A stretch of 45,500 nucleotides of DNA from Secundilactobacillus pentosiphilus. GTDB lineage: Bacteria; Bacillota; Bacilli; Lactobacillales; Lactobacillaceae. Under the pieces are notes generated by a model. That model was not told the origin of the DNA and did not search any database. It saw only the letters and a list, made by a program, of their open reading frames with translations. Both the position numbers and the translations under genes were made by a program. Below, in pieces: positions 8,441 through 16,741 of the stretch; position 1 is the stretch's first letter; every line of letters starts with the position of its first letter. The DNA lies in the NCBI RefSeq assembly GCF_002217985.1, contig NZ_BCMI01000020.1, forward strand, positions 1 to 45,500. The letters run 5' to 3'.

Positions 8441-8902
8441 ATGACCTTTTATACTTACACCTATTTAAAAAATCAAAATTTCACCACGAGCTATATCAGA
8501 CTGGCAATTTTAACGCTTCTTTTGATTGCAGCGGCAGTGGTTTTTTTCAAGTATTTTCGGGATCGAACCTCGGTAAAGTATCGGGATCTGTTAGTCATCT
8601 TTTTAACGGCGAGCTTACTGCTGATCAGCTTTCAGTTTCAAAACTTTTCGAGCCTGCAAAGCAGCCAACATAATAGTAGTAATGTTTTAGGCATTTTGAA
8701 CAGGATTGCCAAGCAAAACCACGTTTCACCTCAGTATCTGCAGACCAATACGACCACGGCCAGCGACCAGATGCTGGTTAGGGACAGTCGGCATCATCAG
8801 TATTACCGCGTGCTGTATAACGATGATCAGTCCGGTTTTATGACCGAGAAAATTAACGTTCAATTCACAAAAACAAAACTGAAAGTGGTGGGGGGATACT
8901 AA
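8441..8902 (+). CDS. DUF3290 family membrane protein
   Basis: 153 residues from the ATG at 8441, chosen because AGAGGAGG lies eight bases upstream; the open frame extends further 5' without a site. Two membrane segments (residues about 20-38 and 48-66) precede a ~85-residue polar domain containing the YYRVLYNDDQSGFMTEKINV stretch. DUF3290 proteins are regularly encoded next to DUF421 proteins, as here, where the stop overlaps the next start by one base (TAATG), implying translational coupling and a joint membrane complex. The molecular role is not established. Confidence 0.85.
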   Translation: MTFYTYTYLKNQNFTTSYIRLAILTLLLIAAAVVFFKYFRDRTSVKYRDLLVIFLTASLLLISFQFQNFSSLQSSQHNSSNVLGILNRIAKQNHVSPQYLQTNTTTASDQMLVRDSRHHQYYRVLYNDDQSGFMTEKINVQFTKTKLKVVGGY

Positions 8903-9537
8903 TGTTTGCTTACAGCGATGTGTTAATCAAATTAGTGATTGGCTTTTTGTTCATTACCGTTTTAATTAATCTGACCGGGAAGAGTAATTTAGCGCCGACT
9001 TCAGCTATGGACCAAATTCAAAACTATGTCTTAGGTGGGATTGTTGGCGGGGTGCTCTATAATCCAAGCATTACGCTGATTCAATTCGTCATTATTTTAC
9101 TGATCTGGTCATTACTGATCTTAGTGATGCGATATATCACGATTCATAGTCAAATGATGCAGAAATTTCTAAACGGAGATCCTGTGACCGTGGTGCGAAA
9201 CGGCGAAATTTTAGTGGATAACTGTTTGCGGGCCAACCTACCAGCCAAGGAAGTTGCTTTAAAGTTAAGAACAGCTGGTGTGACGGATGTCACCACGGTC
9301 AAACGAGCAGTATTGGAGCAAAGCGGTCAGCTGACGATCGTCAATCAAGGCGATGCCAACATTAAGTTTCCGGTGATCACGGATGGAACTGTTGATCCGG
9401 ACGTTCTTGACCTGATGGGAAAAGATCAGGCATGGTTAGAAGAAGCGCTTCGACGACAGGGTGTTGAACGTGTTAAAGATGTCTACCTGGCTGAATTTAG
9501 AAACAACCAGTTGGTCGTTGCAAAGTACCATCATTAA
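8902..9537 (+). CDS. DUF421 (YetF-type) membrane protein
   Basis: 211 residues. Two or three N-terminal membrane segments (to about residue 80) precede the soluble DUF421 domain (DPVTVVRNGEILVDNCLRANL near 95, then LRTAGVTDVTTVKRAVLEQSGQLTI and a tail ending FRNNQLVVAKYHH). Relatives include Bacillus YetF/YdfR, linked to spore and envelope traits. It is coupled to the DUF3290 gene by a one-base overlap and followed by a terminator, so the pair forms a two-gene operon. Confidence 0.88.
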   Translation: MFAYSDVLIKLVIGFLFITVLINLTGKSNLAPTSAMDQIQNYVLGGIVGGVLYNPSITLIQFVIILLIWSLLILVMRYITIHSQMMQKFLNGDPVTVVRNGEILVDNCLRANLPAKEVALKLRTAGVTDVTTVKRAVLEQSGQLTIVNQGDANIKFPVITDGTVDPDVLDLMGKDQAWLEEALRRQGVERVKDVYLAEFRNNQLVVAKYHH

Positions 9538-9577
9538 ACAAAAAACGTTCGGTAATTATTTACCGAACGTTTTTTGC
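9537..9577. terminator. Bidirectional terminator
   Basis: Stem AAAACGTTCGGTAA/TTACCGAACGTTTT with T-run, between the convergent DUF421 gene and guaC. Confidence 0.85.
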
Positions 9578-9583
9578 TTGAAT

Positions 9584-10573
9584 TTAATACGAGTCGCCAT
9601 TTAATACAGAATTCTTCACCACCACGTAGTCAACTAAGCGGATGTCCATCAGCTTGTTGCCACCAGCGTATGAAATTGAACTTTGCAGGTCTTGCTGCAT
9701 TTCGGACAGAGTATCGGCAATGTCGCCGCGGTAGGGGACGAGCATTTGCTTGCCTTCCACGTTCCGATAGGCGCCCTTTTGAGTTTCAGAGGCCGAACCC
9801 CAGTATTGTTTGTAATCTTTACCATCAATCTTGATCATAGTACCGGGAGATTGTTCGTGCCCGGCCATCAGCGAACCAATCATCACCATCGAGGCGCCAA
9901 AGCGGATCGACTTGGCGATATCGCCGTTATAACGAATCCCGCCATCAGCGATAAGCGGTTTGCTGGCGGCTTTGGAGCATAGCCTCAAAGCCGCCAGCTG
10001 CCAGCCACCGGTCCCAAAGCCGGTTTTTAGCTTGGTAATGCAGGCTTTTCCCGGACCAATACCGACTTTAGTCGCATCAGCACCAGCGTTTTCCAGTTCA
10101 CGGACGGCCTCAGGCGTGCCCACGTTACCAGCAATAACGAAACTGTCAGACAGGTACTTCTTGATGTGCTGAATCATGCGGATCACAGAGTTGGCGTGAC
10201 CGTGAGCAATATCAATGGTGATGTACTCTGGTACGTCGTCCGCAGCTGCTAATTCCTGAATGAAATCGTGTTCTTCCTGTTTGACCCCCACGCTGATTGA
10301 GGCAAACAGGTCTTTACTGTGCATCATTTTAATAAAGTCGTGCCTTTTTTCCGGCTGAAACCGATGCATGATGTAGAAATAGTCGTTTTGGGCGAGCCAA
10401 ACGGCAAGGTCATCGTTGATCACGGTTTCCATATTGGCTGGCACCACCGGAATTTTAAATGTTCTAGGACCAAATTTGACTGAAGTATCGGCTTCGGACC
10501 GGCTCTCAATAATGCATTTATTTGGGATCAGTTGAATGTCTTCATAGTCAAATACTTCTGGGTTATTCATCAT
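9584..10573 (-). CDS. guaC: GMP reductase
   Basis: 329 residues. NADPH-dependent deamination of GMP to IMP in the cytoplasm. An IMPDH/GMPR TIM barrel without the CBS insert of IMP dehydrogenase. The start [12 protein letters not shown] is characteristic of the GuaC2 type used by Firmicutes. The catalytic cysteine is in the loop [10 protein letters not shown] (Cys178), and phosphate-binding [11 protein letters not shown] and the flap RNVEGKQ region are present. GGGGTAAT lies upstream of ATG-ATG. It is 11 bases downstream of purA on the same strand, forming a purA-guaC operon that sends guanine nucleotides back to IMP and on to AMP. Confidence 0.93.
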   Translation of the reverse strand: MMNNPEVFDYEDIQLIPNKCIIESRSEADTSVKFGPRTFKIPVVPANMETVINDDLAVWLAQNDYFYIMHRFQPEKRHDFIKMMHSKDLFASISVGVKQEEHDFIQELAAADDVPEYITIDIAHGHANSVIRMIQHIKKYLSDSFVIAGNVGTPEAVRELENAGADATKVGIGPGKACITKLKTGFGTGGWQLAALRLCSKAASKPLIADGGIRYNGDIAKSIRFGASMVMIGSLMAGHEQSPGTMIKIDGKDYKQYWGSASETQKGAYRNVEGKQMLVPYRGDIADTLSEMQQDLQSSISYAGGNKLMDIRLVDYVVVKNSVLNGDSY

Positions 10574-10584
10574 TACATTACCCC

Positions 10585-11892
10585 TTATGCTTTAACAGTT
10601 GCATCGGTGTCTTGCCAGGCATCAATCAAAACGTTGGTTTGAGTCCGGTCTGGGCCGACCGAGAAGGTGGCGATGTCTACGCCGACCAATTCGGACAGTC
10701 GTTTAACGTAGTTTTGGGCGTTGATCGGTAAATCTTCAAACTTTTTAACACCGGTAATATCGTCGTCCCAGCCAGGGAATTCTTCGTAGATTGGTTTGCA
10801 TTTTTTAAGTTCTTTCAAACTGGCAGGATAATGGTAAATTGTTTCGCCTTCGAGTTCATAGGCTGACGCGATCTTCAACGTCTTTAGCCCGGTCAGTACG
10901 TCCAAGCAGTTTAGAGACAGGTGAGTCAAGCCAGAAACTCGTTTAGCGTGGCGCAGCACAACGGAATCAAACCAGCCGATTCGCCGTGGGCGCTTAGTAA
11001 CGGTGCCGTATTCGTGGCCAGCTTCACGGATGAAGTTACCGGTTTCACCGTTTAATTCAGTTGGGAACGGACCGTCACCCACACGGGAAGTGTAGGCTTT
11101 GCAGGCGCCGACAACTTCGTCGATCTTAGAAGGCCCAACGCCGTTACCAATCGTAACGCCGCCAGCAACGGGACTGGAACTCGTCACAAACGGGTAAGTC
11201 CCGTGATCAACGTCCAGCATGACACCTTGGGCACCTTCAAATAAAACGTGCTTGCCAGCATCGATGGCGTCGTTGATTACGACGGAAGTATCGGTCACAT
11301 AACGTTTAATTTCCTGACCGTACTCATAGAATGGTTCATAAATATCTTCAAATTTTAACGGCTCATGATCATATAGCTTCGTGATCATGTCGTTTTTTTC
11401 TTCAAGGTTTTGACGCAGTTTTTCTTCAAACGTATCCTTTTCTAATAAATCAGCAACCCGGATACCGATTCGCTCAGCCTTATCCATGTAAGCTGGGCCG
11501 ATACCCTTGTTAGTCGTACCGATTTTGGCCGTCTTAGCTTCTTCTTGTAATTGATCAATGAGGATGTGGTATGGCAAAATAACGTGTGCCCGGTTAGAAA
11601 TTCGCAGATTATCCGTTGAAACGTTGCGATCATGCAGGTAATGGAGTTCTTCAACCAGTGACTTTGGGTTAAGCACAACACCGTTACCAATGACACTTAA
11701 CTTGTCTGAGTAGAAGATCCCAGATGGAATTAAGTGTAACTTATAAGTTTCACCTTTAAAGACAATGGTATGGCCGGCGTTGTCGCCGCCTTGATAACGT
11801 GCCACAACATCAGCTTGCTTGCTCAGAAAGTCGGTGATTTTACCCTTACCTTCGTCGCCCCATTGACTTCCTACTACTACTATAGATGACAT
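10585..11892 (-). CDS. purA: Adenylosuccinate synthetase
   Basis: 435 residues, normal for bacterial PurA. GTP-dependent condensation of IMP with aspartate to adenylosuccinate, first step of AMP synthesis. The N-terminal P-loop [14 protein letters not shown] carries catalytic Asp13, and GHTIV carries His41. The IMP/Asp loop [12 protein letters not shown]-like segment ([10 protein letters not shown]) and the [10 protein letters not shown] loop are present. Start ATG with GAGGTG upstream. First gene of purA-guaC, divergent from purB across a ~300-base control region. Confidence 0.97.
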   Translation of the reverse strand: MSSIVVVGSQWGDEGKGKITDFLSKQADVVARYQGGDNAGHTIVFKGETYKLHLIPSGIFYSDKLSVIGNGVVLNPKSLVEELHYLHDRNVSTDNLRISNRAHVILPYHILIDQLQEEAKTAKIGTTNKGIGPAYMDKAERIGIRVADLLEKDTFEEKLRQNLEEKNDMITKLYDHEPLKFEDIYEPFYEYGQEIKRYVTDTSVVINDAIDAGKHVLFEGAQGVMLDVDHGTYPFVTSSSPVAGGVTIGNGVGPSKIDEVVGACKAYTSRVGDGPFPTELNGETGNFIREAGHEYGTVTKRPRRIGWFDSVVLRHAKRVSGLTHLSLNCLDVLTGLKTLKIASAYELEGETIYHYPASLKELKKCKPIYEEFPGWDDDITGVKKFEDLPINAQNYVKRLSELVGVDIATFSVGPDRTQTNVLIDAWQDTDATVKA

Positions 11893-11986
11893 TAGAACAC
11901 CTCATATCTATAAATTGCCAGGCCGAGATAAATGCGAACAACCCAGCAATTCATATGTTAACAATTAAGAAACAGAAAATCAAGAT

Positions 11987-12000
11987 AAAACACGAATAAT
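11987..12000 (+). promoter_or_regulatory. Possible PurBox (PurR site), purA side
   Basis: AAAACACGAATAAT matches about 10 of 13 positions of the lactococcal PurBox AWWWCCGAACWWT. It is listed because it lies between two purine genes; the match alone is weak. Confidence 0.3.
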
Positions 12001-12154
12001 ATTTAAAAACATTGGCAATAATGTTCATGAAATATAGAAAGAAGCTAAAACGTGAGCGCTATAGATAGAAAAAGTTAGAAAAACCATTAATTTAATCATG
12101 CAAATCAGCTAGGACTATGTTATGATTTTGGTGGAAATTCAGTGTTGAATTTCA

Positions 12155-12170
12155 AATAATGTTCGTCTTT
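12155..12170 (-). promoter_or_regulatory. Possible PurBox (PurR site), purB side
   Basis: The minus strand reads AAAGACGAACATTATT, matching about 11 of 13 PurBox positions including the CGAAC core. It lies between the likely purB -10 and the start codon. Confidence 0.35.
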
Positions 12171-12200
12171 TAATGAAATCAATCAGAAATGAGGATCAAA

Positions 12201-13496
12201 ATGCTCGAAAGATATACGCGCCCAGAAATGGCGAAAATTTGGTCGCTTCATAATCAGTATCAATCTTGGTTGGAAGTCGAAATTGCGGTGGATGAAGCGT
12301 GGGCTCAATTAGGAGTTGTCCCTCAAGAAGACGTTGATAAGATCAACGCGAAGGCGACTTTTAACGAGGATCGAATTGCTGAAATCGAAGCGGTTACTCA
12401 TCATGATGTGGTTGCGTTTACCCGTGATGTTTCTGAATCGCTGGGAGAGGAACGCAAGTGGATCCATTATGGCATGACGAGTACTGACGTCGTGGATACG
12501 GCGCAGGGCTACCGTCTGAAACAAGCCAACGAACTTTTGCGGCAAGACTTGCTGCATTTTAAAGAAGTCGTCCGAAAACAAGCACTAAAATATAAGGATA
12601 CTGTGATGATCGGCCGGACTCATGGGGTCCAAGCAGAGCCGACCACCTTTGGACTTAAACTGGCCCGCTGGTATTCCGAAATTAACCGGGACATTAAACG
12701 CTTTAACGAAGCAGCGGATGAAGTGGAAGCAGGTAAGATCAGCGGTGCGGTTGGCACGTTTGCCAATGTACCGCCGTATGTCGAAAAATACGTGTGTGAA
12801 AAGTTGGGGATTCGTCCGCAAGAAATTACCAGTCAAGTGCTACCTCGAGATCTGCACGCCCACTATATTGCAACGCTAGCGTTAATTGGGACCAGTCTCG
12901 AAGAATTTGCGACGGAGATCCGGGCCTTGCAACGTTCCGAAATCCACGAAGTTGAGGAGCATTTCAACAAGGGCCAAAAGGGGTCTTCGGCGATGCCGCA
13001 TAAACGTAATCCAATCGGGTCAGAGAACATTACCGGCTTGGCGCGGGTACTGCGGGGACACGTCCAAACCGCGTATGAAGACGTTGCCTTATGGCATGAA
13101 CGTGATATTTCCCATTCATCAGCAGAACGAATCATTCTGCCAGACACGACAACCATATTAGACTATATGCTGCACCGCTTTGCTGGTATCGTTGAAAATC
13201 TGACGGTCTTCCCAGACAGAATGAAGCATAACATGACGTTGACGTATGGTTTGATTTACAGTCAGCGGGTCATGCTAAAACTGATCGATGCCGGGCTAAC
13301 AAGGGAAGCTGCCTACGACTTAGTCCAACCCTTAACGGCCAAGGCGTGGGATGAGCAACTCCAGTTCCGCCCGCTGGTGGAAGGTAACGAAACCATTATG
13401 TCCCATCTATCAAAGAAAGATATTGATGATGCGTTTGATTATCATTATCATATTCGCAGGGTGGACGAGATTTTGGGGAGGATTGGATTAAAGTAA
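12201..13496 (+). CDS. purB: Adenylosuccinate lyase
   Basis: 431 residues from the ATG at 12201, which has GAGG seven bases upstream and gives the family start MLERYTRPEM. Removes fumarate from adenylosuccinate (to AMP) and from SAICAR in de novo purine synthesis. Fumarase/aspartase fold with signature KGSSAMPHKRNP (residues 260-271; catalytic Ser262/263) and the general acid region GRTHGVQAEPT (His141). It is transcribed away from purA. A long-hairpin repeat begins right at its stop codon. Confidence 0.97.
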   Translation: MLERYTRPEMAKIWSLHNQYQSWLEVEIAVDEAWAQLGVVPQEDVDKINAKATFNEDRIAEIEAVTHHDVVAFTRDVSESLGEERKWIHYGMTSTDVVDTAQGYRLKQANELLRQDLLHFKEVVRKQALKYKDTVMIGRTHGVQAEPTTFGLKLARWYSEINRDIKRFNEAADEVEAGKISGAVGTFANVPPYVEKYVCEKLGIRPQEITSQVLPRDLHAHYIATLALIGTSLEEFATEIRALQRSEIHEVEEHFNKGQKGSSAMPHKRNPIGSENITGLARVLRGHVQTAYEDVALWHERDISHSSAERIILPDTTTILDYMLHRFAGIVENLTVFPDRMKHNMTLTYGLIYSQRVMLKLIDAGLTREAAYDLVQPLTAKAWDEQLQFRPLVEGNETIMSHLSKKDIDDAFDYHYHIRRVDEILGRIGLK

Positions 13497-13609
13497 GGTG
13501 CGGAAGAAAGCGGTTAGAGAGCGGAGTGTAAGGGACTAATGGCATAAATCCCGGTTTTGGATTTGTGCTATTAGTCCCTTACATGCAGCTCTCTGCTTTC
13601 TGGAGCCCG
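13497..13609 (-). repeat. Long-hairpin repeat, copy B
   Basis: On the minus strand: outer stem GAAAGC/GCTTTC, then AGAGAGC/GCTCTCT with the conserved AACC bulge, then copy-specific arms GTAAGGGACTAAT/ATTAGTCCCTTAC (13 perfect pairs), and the centre ACAAATCCAAAACCGGGATTT near 13555-13575. It starts at the purB stop codon. Confidence 0.85.
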
Positions 13610-13634
13610 ATTTGGCTAGGTAAAAACACAAAAC

Positions 13635-13670
13635 AAAAAAACCAAACTCACACGAGTTTGGTTTTTTAAT
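13635..13670. terminator. Bidirectional terminator, copy 1
   Basis: AAAACCAAACTC/GAGTTTGGTTTT with loop ACAC and A/T tracts on both sides. The same hairpin plus flanks recurs at 14514-14552. Confidence 0.85.
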
Positions 13671-13724
13671 AATGACTAGAACTAATTTAAAAAAATTAAC
13701 TAGCAAAAGTTACAGAAGAAGCGT

Positions 13725-14198
13725 CTATTTGTGTACCAAATAGTAGTAAGTTTTGTCGTTATCAAAGGTATAGAGAAGTGCTTTCTTCCCGTTATGGTGA
13801 GTTGGCTTAAGGTACAGGATGGAAAGGTAGCCAAGATACTTGTGAGGTCCCTTTGGTGAGATCTCGTATTCCTTTGTCAAATACCGATAATCAATATAGG
13901 CTAAATCTTTAAGTGGAAAAGTCATTTTCTTAGTTTTCTTTTTGCTGCCTTGATAGTTAACGTACATCGTATAAGAGTTCTTTCTAATCGTATAGGTGTA
14001 CTGTGTTTTTGGCTTAGAGCCTCGATTCCAGCCCTTTTGCCGCCAGGTGCCGTGCAAAACCGAAGGAATTGTTTTATAAAGATGGTAGTAAGCAGCGTTT
14101 GGATTTGCAGCGTGCGCTGTAGCTGTGTTTGAAAAAGTTGCGGCAGTAGCGATCCCAAAGGTGGCTACGATTGCTAAAACAATATGTCTAAGTTTCAT
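13725..14198 (-). CDS. Small secreted protein of unknown function
   Basis: 157 residues. The signal peptide (MKLRHIVLAIVATFGIATAA, cleavage near AHA-AN around residue 31) is followed by a basic, Tyr-rich mature domain of ~125 residues with alternating hydrophobic pattern (YTYTIRKNSYTMYVNY, LGYLSILYLKP, LLYTFDNDKTYYYLVHK). This suggests a small beta-sandwich or lipocalin-like fold. There are no anchors or cysteines. It is flanked on both sides by the same terminator hairpin. The function is unknown. Confidence 0.75.
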   Translation of the reverse strand: MKLRHIVLAIVATFGIATAATFSNTATAHAANPNAAYYHLYKTIPSVLHGTWRQKGWNRGSKPKTQYTYTIRKNSYTMYVNYQGSKKKTKKMTFPLKDLAYIDYRYLTKEYEISPKGPHKYLGYLSILYLKPTHHNGKKALLYTFDNDKTYYYLVHK

Positions 14199-14513
14199 TG
14201 TATATTTCCCCCATAAAAGATAATTAAATTTTCCAATTGACTAATTTCTATGCCAAGTCAGTTTTAGGACTTGCGCATTAATAGCATTTGTCCCCACAAA
14301 CACTAGTGATACTTTAACCATTTTTCCATAATTAACCCTCCCCGATTAATTATCTTTTACATTAAGCGTTTGCATAAGAAAAATCAATATAAAGATAGGG
14401 TTTTAGTATCAATCCTGATAAGCTTTGGGATTCAAATGGGGCACTGCTTTAAGCTGGCATCGCAGAATTAAGCCATTTTCACTCCCCAATGACAAATTAC
14501 CGTTAAAAAACAC
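14199..14513. other. Intergenic region with one C-rich-loop hairpin
   Basis: AT-rich non-coding stretch upstream of the minus-strand secreted gene, so it should hold that gene's promoter. The one clear structure is at 14328-14353: ATAATTAA/TTAATTAT with loop CCCTCCCCGA (plus strand). In the secreted gene's orientation the loop reads TCGGGGAGGG. No open frame is supported. Confidence 0.5.
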
Positions 14514-14552
14514 ACAAAAAAACCAAACTCACACGAGTTTGGTTTTTTAATA
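14514..14552. terminator. Terminator, copy 2 (3' end of candidate sRNA)
   Basis: Same hairpin as at 13635: AAAACCAAACTC/GAGTTTGGTTTT with loop ACAC. On the minus strand it is followed by a T-rich tract. It lies directly after the three C-rich-loop hairpins. Confidence 0.85.
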
Positions 14553-14723
14553 GGGATATGATTTCCAATCTAGGGGGGGATTGGAAATAAATAGAGGAGC
14601 AGGGGATCACTATTCTAGGGGAGGAGGATGGATCCCGCATGCAATCAGTTCCTTAGGGGGGGAGAAACTGATGAAACAAGGAAGTGTACCCTCTTAAGAT
14701 TAAGAGGTATAGCTTGTTGCCTT
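14519..14723 (-). ncRNA. Candidate small RNA with three C-rich loops
   Basis: In minus-strand order: a short hairpin CCTCTTA/TAAGAGG (14690-14707); hairpin 3, ATCAGTT/AACTGAT (14644-14672), with CTCCCCCCC in the loop; hairpin 2, GGGATC/GATCCC (14603-14636), with CCTCCTCCCC; hairpin 1, a perfect 10-bp stem ATTTCCAATC/GATTGGAAAT (14561-14588), with loop CCCCCCTA; then the terminator. A promoter-like pair lies just upstream. Repeated single-stranded UCCC/CCUCC runs are the seed type of Gram-positive sRNAs such as RsaE/RoxS and LhrC, which block Shine-Dalgarno sequences. The identity with any known family is not established. The plus strand lacks a terminator, which favours the minus strand. Confidence 0.55.
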
Positions 14724-14729
14724 TGCTAT

Positions 14730-14758
14730 GGTATAAATATACCAACTAAATGTGACAA
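14730..14758 (-). promoter_or_regulatory. Putative promoter of the candidate sRNA
   Basis: On the minus strand, TTGTCA (14758-14753), 17 bases, TATACC (14735-14730). The predicted start is near 14723, just before the first hairpin. Confidence 0.45.
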
Positions 14759-14801
14759 AAATGTGAACATCGGTTGGGTTATTCGTGAAGATTTACTTAT
14801 C

Positions 14802-15728
14802 TTAAAAATAAGTTTTTAAGAACGAAGCGACACGTGCCTGGTAAGCCGCTGGATTATACCAGAAGCTTTCAGCATGGGTGGCGTTTTTGACGATCCAAAG
14901 CTGCTTGGGCGCTTTAGTGGCGCGGTAATTTTCGTAGGCCATTTTAACCGGTACGTACTTATCTTTCCCACCATGAATAAAGAGGATCGGCCGGCGATTC
15001 TTCTTCAGCTGTTCCTTGGAAGAAACATCCCCCAGATAGTAGCCTAATCGCCGGCGGTTAATGGTGCTGACCATTGGTTCGATGGGATATTCAGGTAAAT
15101 GATACTGTTCTTTTAGTAGATAAGTCATTTCTTCTTTGATGCTGGAGTAACCGCAGTCGGCAATAATGGCTTTGACCTGGGTCGGCAGGTTTTCTCCGGA
15201 CAGCATCTCCATGGTGGCACCGCCCATGCTGACGCCGAAGAGCAGGATTTTTTCGTCTTCTCCCTTAATGTCGATGAGCTTATTGATCCAGCTGAGGTAA
15301 TCTAACCGGTCTAACCAGCCGAAGTTAATGTACTTGCCGGCACTTTCCCCGTGAGCGCGGTCGTCAGGCAGTAAAACGTTGAACCCCATGTTGTAAAACA
15401 TCTGGGCATAGTTTGCCATGGTTTCGCGGTTACCCTTATAACCGTGAGAAATGACCACCGTTTTTTTCAGGTGGTCAGGGTGTTGAATGAAGGTAGCAAC
15501 CAACCGTTTTTCCTGGTTATTTTCGTGTAAGTACCAGGTTTCCTGCGGAATGTTTTTGAACCAGTCCACGTAGTCATAGTATTGCTGAGCGTATTTTTGT
15601 TTTTCCTTAGAAGTTTCTGGAACGTAGTTGACCCGTTTGAAGGCAATGTTAAATAGGTAGTGGCTGACGTACAGGGCACCAGTAGCGACGGCTGCCAGTG
15701 GCAGCCAAAGTGTGACTGATTTTTTCAA
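14802..15728 (-). CDS. Membrane-anchored alpha/beta hydrolase
   Basis: 308 residues from a TTG start with GGAGGTTGG upstream. An N-terminal membrane segment (residues 5-25) leads to an alpha/beta-hydrolase domain of the YqkD/BAAT-like type. Oxyanion loop SHGYKGN (about 95-100), nucleophile elbow GVSMGG (Ser167), acid in HGGKDKYVP and catalytic His in NATHAES. It probably acts on an ester or amide at the outer face of the membrane; the substrate is unknown. It lies 13 bases after the phosphatase gene, so the two form an operon. Confidence 0.88.
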   Translation of the reverse strand: MKKSVTLWLPLAAVATGALYVSHYLFNIAFKRVNYVPETSKEKQKYAQQYYDYVDWFKNIPQETWYLHENNQEKRLVATFIQHPDHLKKTVVISHGYKGNRETMANYAQMFYNMGFNVLLPDDRAHGESAGKYINFGWLDRLDYLSWINKLIDIKGEDEKILLFGVSMGGATMEMLSGENLPTQVKAIIADCGYSSIKEEMTYLLKEQYHLPEYPIEPMVSTINRRRLGYYLGDVSSKEQLKKNRRPILFIHGGKDKYVPVKMAYENYRATKAPKQLWIVKNATHAESFWYNPAAYQARVASFLKTYF

Positions 15729-15741
15729 TTTCCAACCTCCA

Positions 15742-16542
15742 TTAGTGCGTTAAGTAAAGTTTTTTCAAATCGTTGATTTCTTCGTTAGATAGCTGCAGGG
15801 CTTCGTTCAAAAATTGCGGCATAGAGCCATAATGCTGGTCAATGGCGGCCATAGCAGCATCGAAATAACCGCTGGAAACCGTCATTTGAGCTTTGATAGT
15901 GGCTAACATTGAGCCGCTGATGCCTTCGTTTTTAGCCTTCGTTAGCCGTCCCTGAATCAGCGGGGACAAAATGTCATTTGTTAATAGGTAGTCCTGCTTA
16001 ACGATTTTTTGCGGAACACCCAGTGCCGATAGAAAGAACGTCGCACCCATCCCGGTACGGTCTTTGCCCGCAGTGCAGTGGAAAAGCAGTCCGTGTTTTT
16101 TATCGGTATTACCGAGCAGCGACCCAAAGAATTGGCGGTAGGCTGCTTGTGCCTGAGGTTCAGTCACCATTTCTTGATAGACTTCGACCATGTGATCAAA
16201 GCCGTTTTTTTTGCGTGCCTTCAGTTCAGCATTTAGTTCTGCTTGAGTTTTAGAAGCATCCGTTTTGTCATCAGAAAAGACGGGCAGGTGGCGATAATGA
16301 ATGGTGTTTGGAATCTGGTCGGGGGCCTCAGCAACTTCACCATCGGAACGAAAGTCGATGTCAAACTTGATGCCGTAATCGATCAGTGCCTGCTGGTCGT
16401 GGTCGGACAAATAGGCCAAAGTACCAGTTCGAATGACGCGCTGCCACTTCACCGTCTGACCGTCACGAGTCTGATAGCCGCCTAAGTCTCGAAAATTATA
16501 GCCGTGGTCCATTGTCAGGACACGTTGATTAGTATGCTGCAT
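15742..16542 (-). CDS. Tyrosine-type protein phosphatase
   Basis: 266 residues. The start MQHTNQRV is chosen because GAGGGGGA lies directly before this ATG; the open frame extends upstream through the promoter area. Y_phosphatase3 family: the N-terminal motif NFRDLGGYQTRDG and the P-loop HCTAGKDRTG carry the catalytic Cys and Arg. Family members act on phosphotyrosine or phosphoinositides; the lactobacillar ones are active phosphatases with unknown natural substrates. First gene of a two-gene operon with the hydrolase. Confidence 0.9.
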   Translation of the reverse strand: MQHTNQRVLTMDHGYNFRDLGGYQTRDGQTVKWQRVIRTGTLAYLSDHDQQALIDYGIKFDIDFRSDGEVAEAPDQIPNTIHYRHLPVFSDDKTDASKTQAELNAELKARKKNGFDHMVEVYQEMVTEPQAQAAYRQFFGSLLGNTDKKHGLLFHCTAGKDRTGMGATFFLSALGVPQKIVKQDYLLTNDILSPLIQGRLTKAKNEGISGSMLATIKAQMTVSSGYFDAAMAAIDQHYGSMPQFLNEALQLSNEEINDLKKLYLTH

Positions 16543-16741
16543 GAAAAATCCCCCTCGTTTGTGTGTAGGCGCATGATTATTGTAACGCAAATGATTGGCC
16601 ATTTCATAGTCAAAGCTTTTGATCCGTAAGCTGCTGGCGGTTGATAAGGGAGCGACAATACAGCTCGGCAAATTGCTTTTTTAAAGTGAACGAAAGCATT
16701 ATAATGACCGTATTGAGGACAATTAAAGGAAGGTGATCATG

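Larger units (their letters stand above)
11893..12200. other. AT-rich divergent control region between purA and purB
   Basis: About 300 AT-rich bases with no open frame of note. It should hold promoters for both directions. A likely purB -10 is TATGAT at 12121-12126. Two weak PurBox-like sites are listed separately. No riboswitch aptamer or strong hairpin is visible. Confidence 0.6.

Noticed and set aside
14571-14664. G-quadruplex formed by the G-runs on the plus strand
   Set aside because: Each G-run is isolated in its own hairpin loop, 40-70 bases apart, and the strong stems explain the sequence better.
14628-14819. A 63-codon plus-strand open frame across the sRNA hairpins, with GGAGGAGG before its ATG
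   Set aside because: Its purine-rich start region is simply the complement of the C-rich loops. The product (many Cys, no pattern) does not look like a protein, and it runs into the convergent hydrolase gene.
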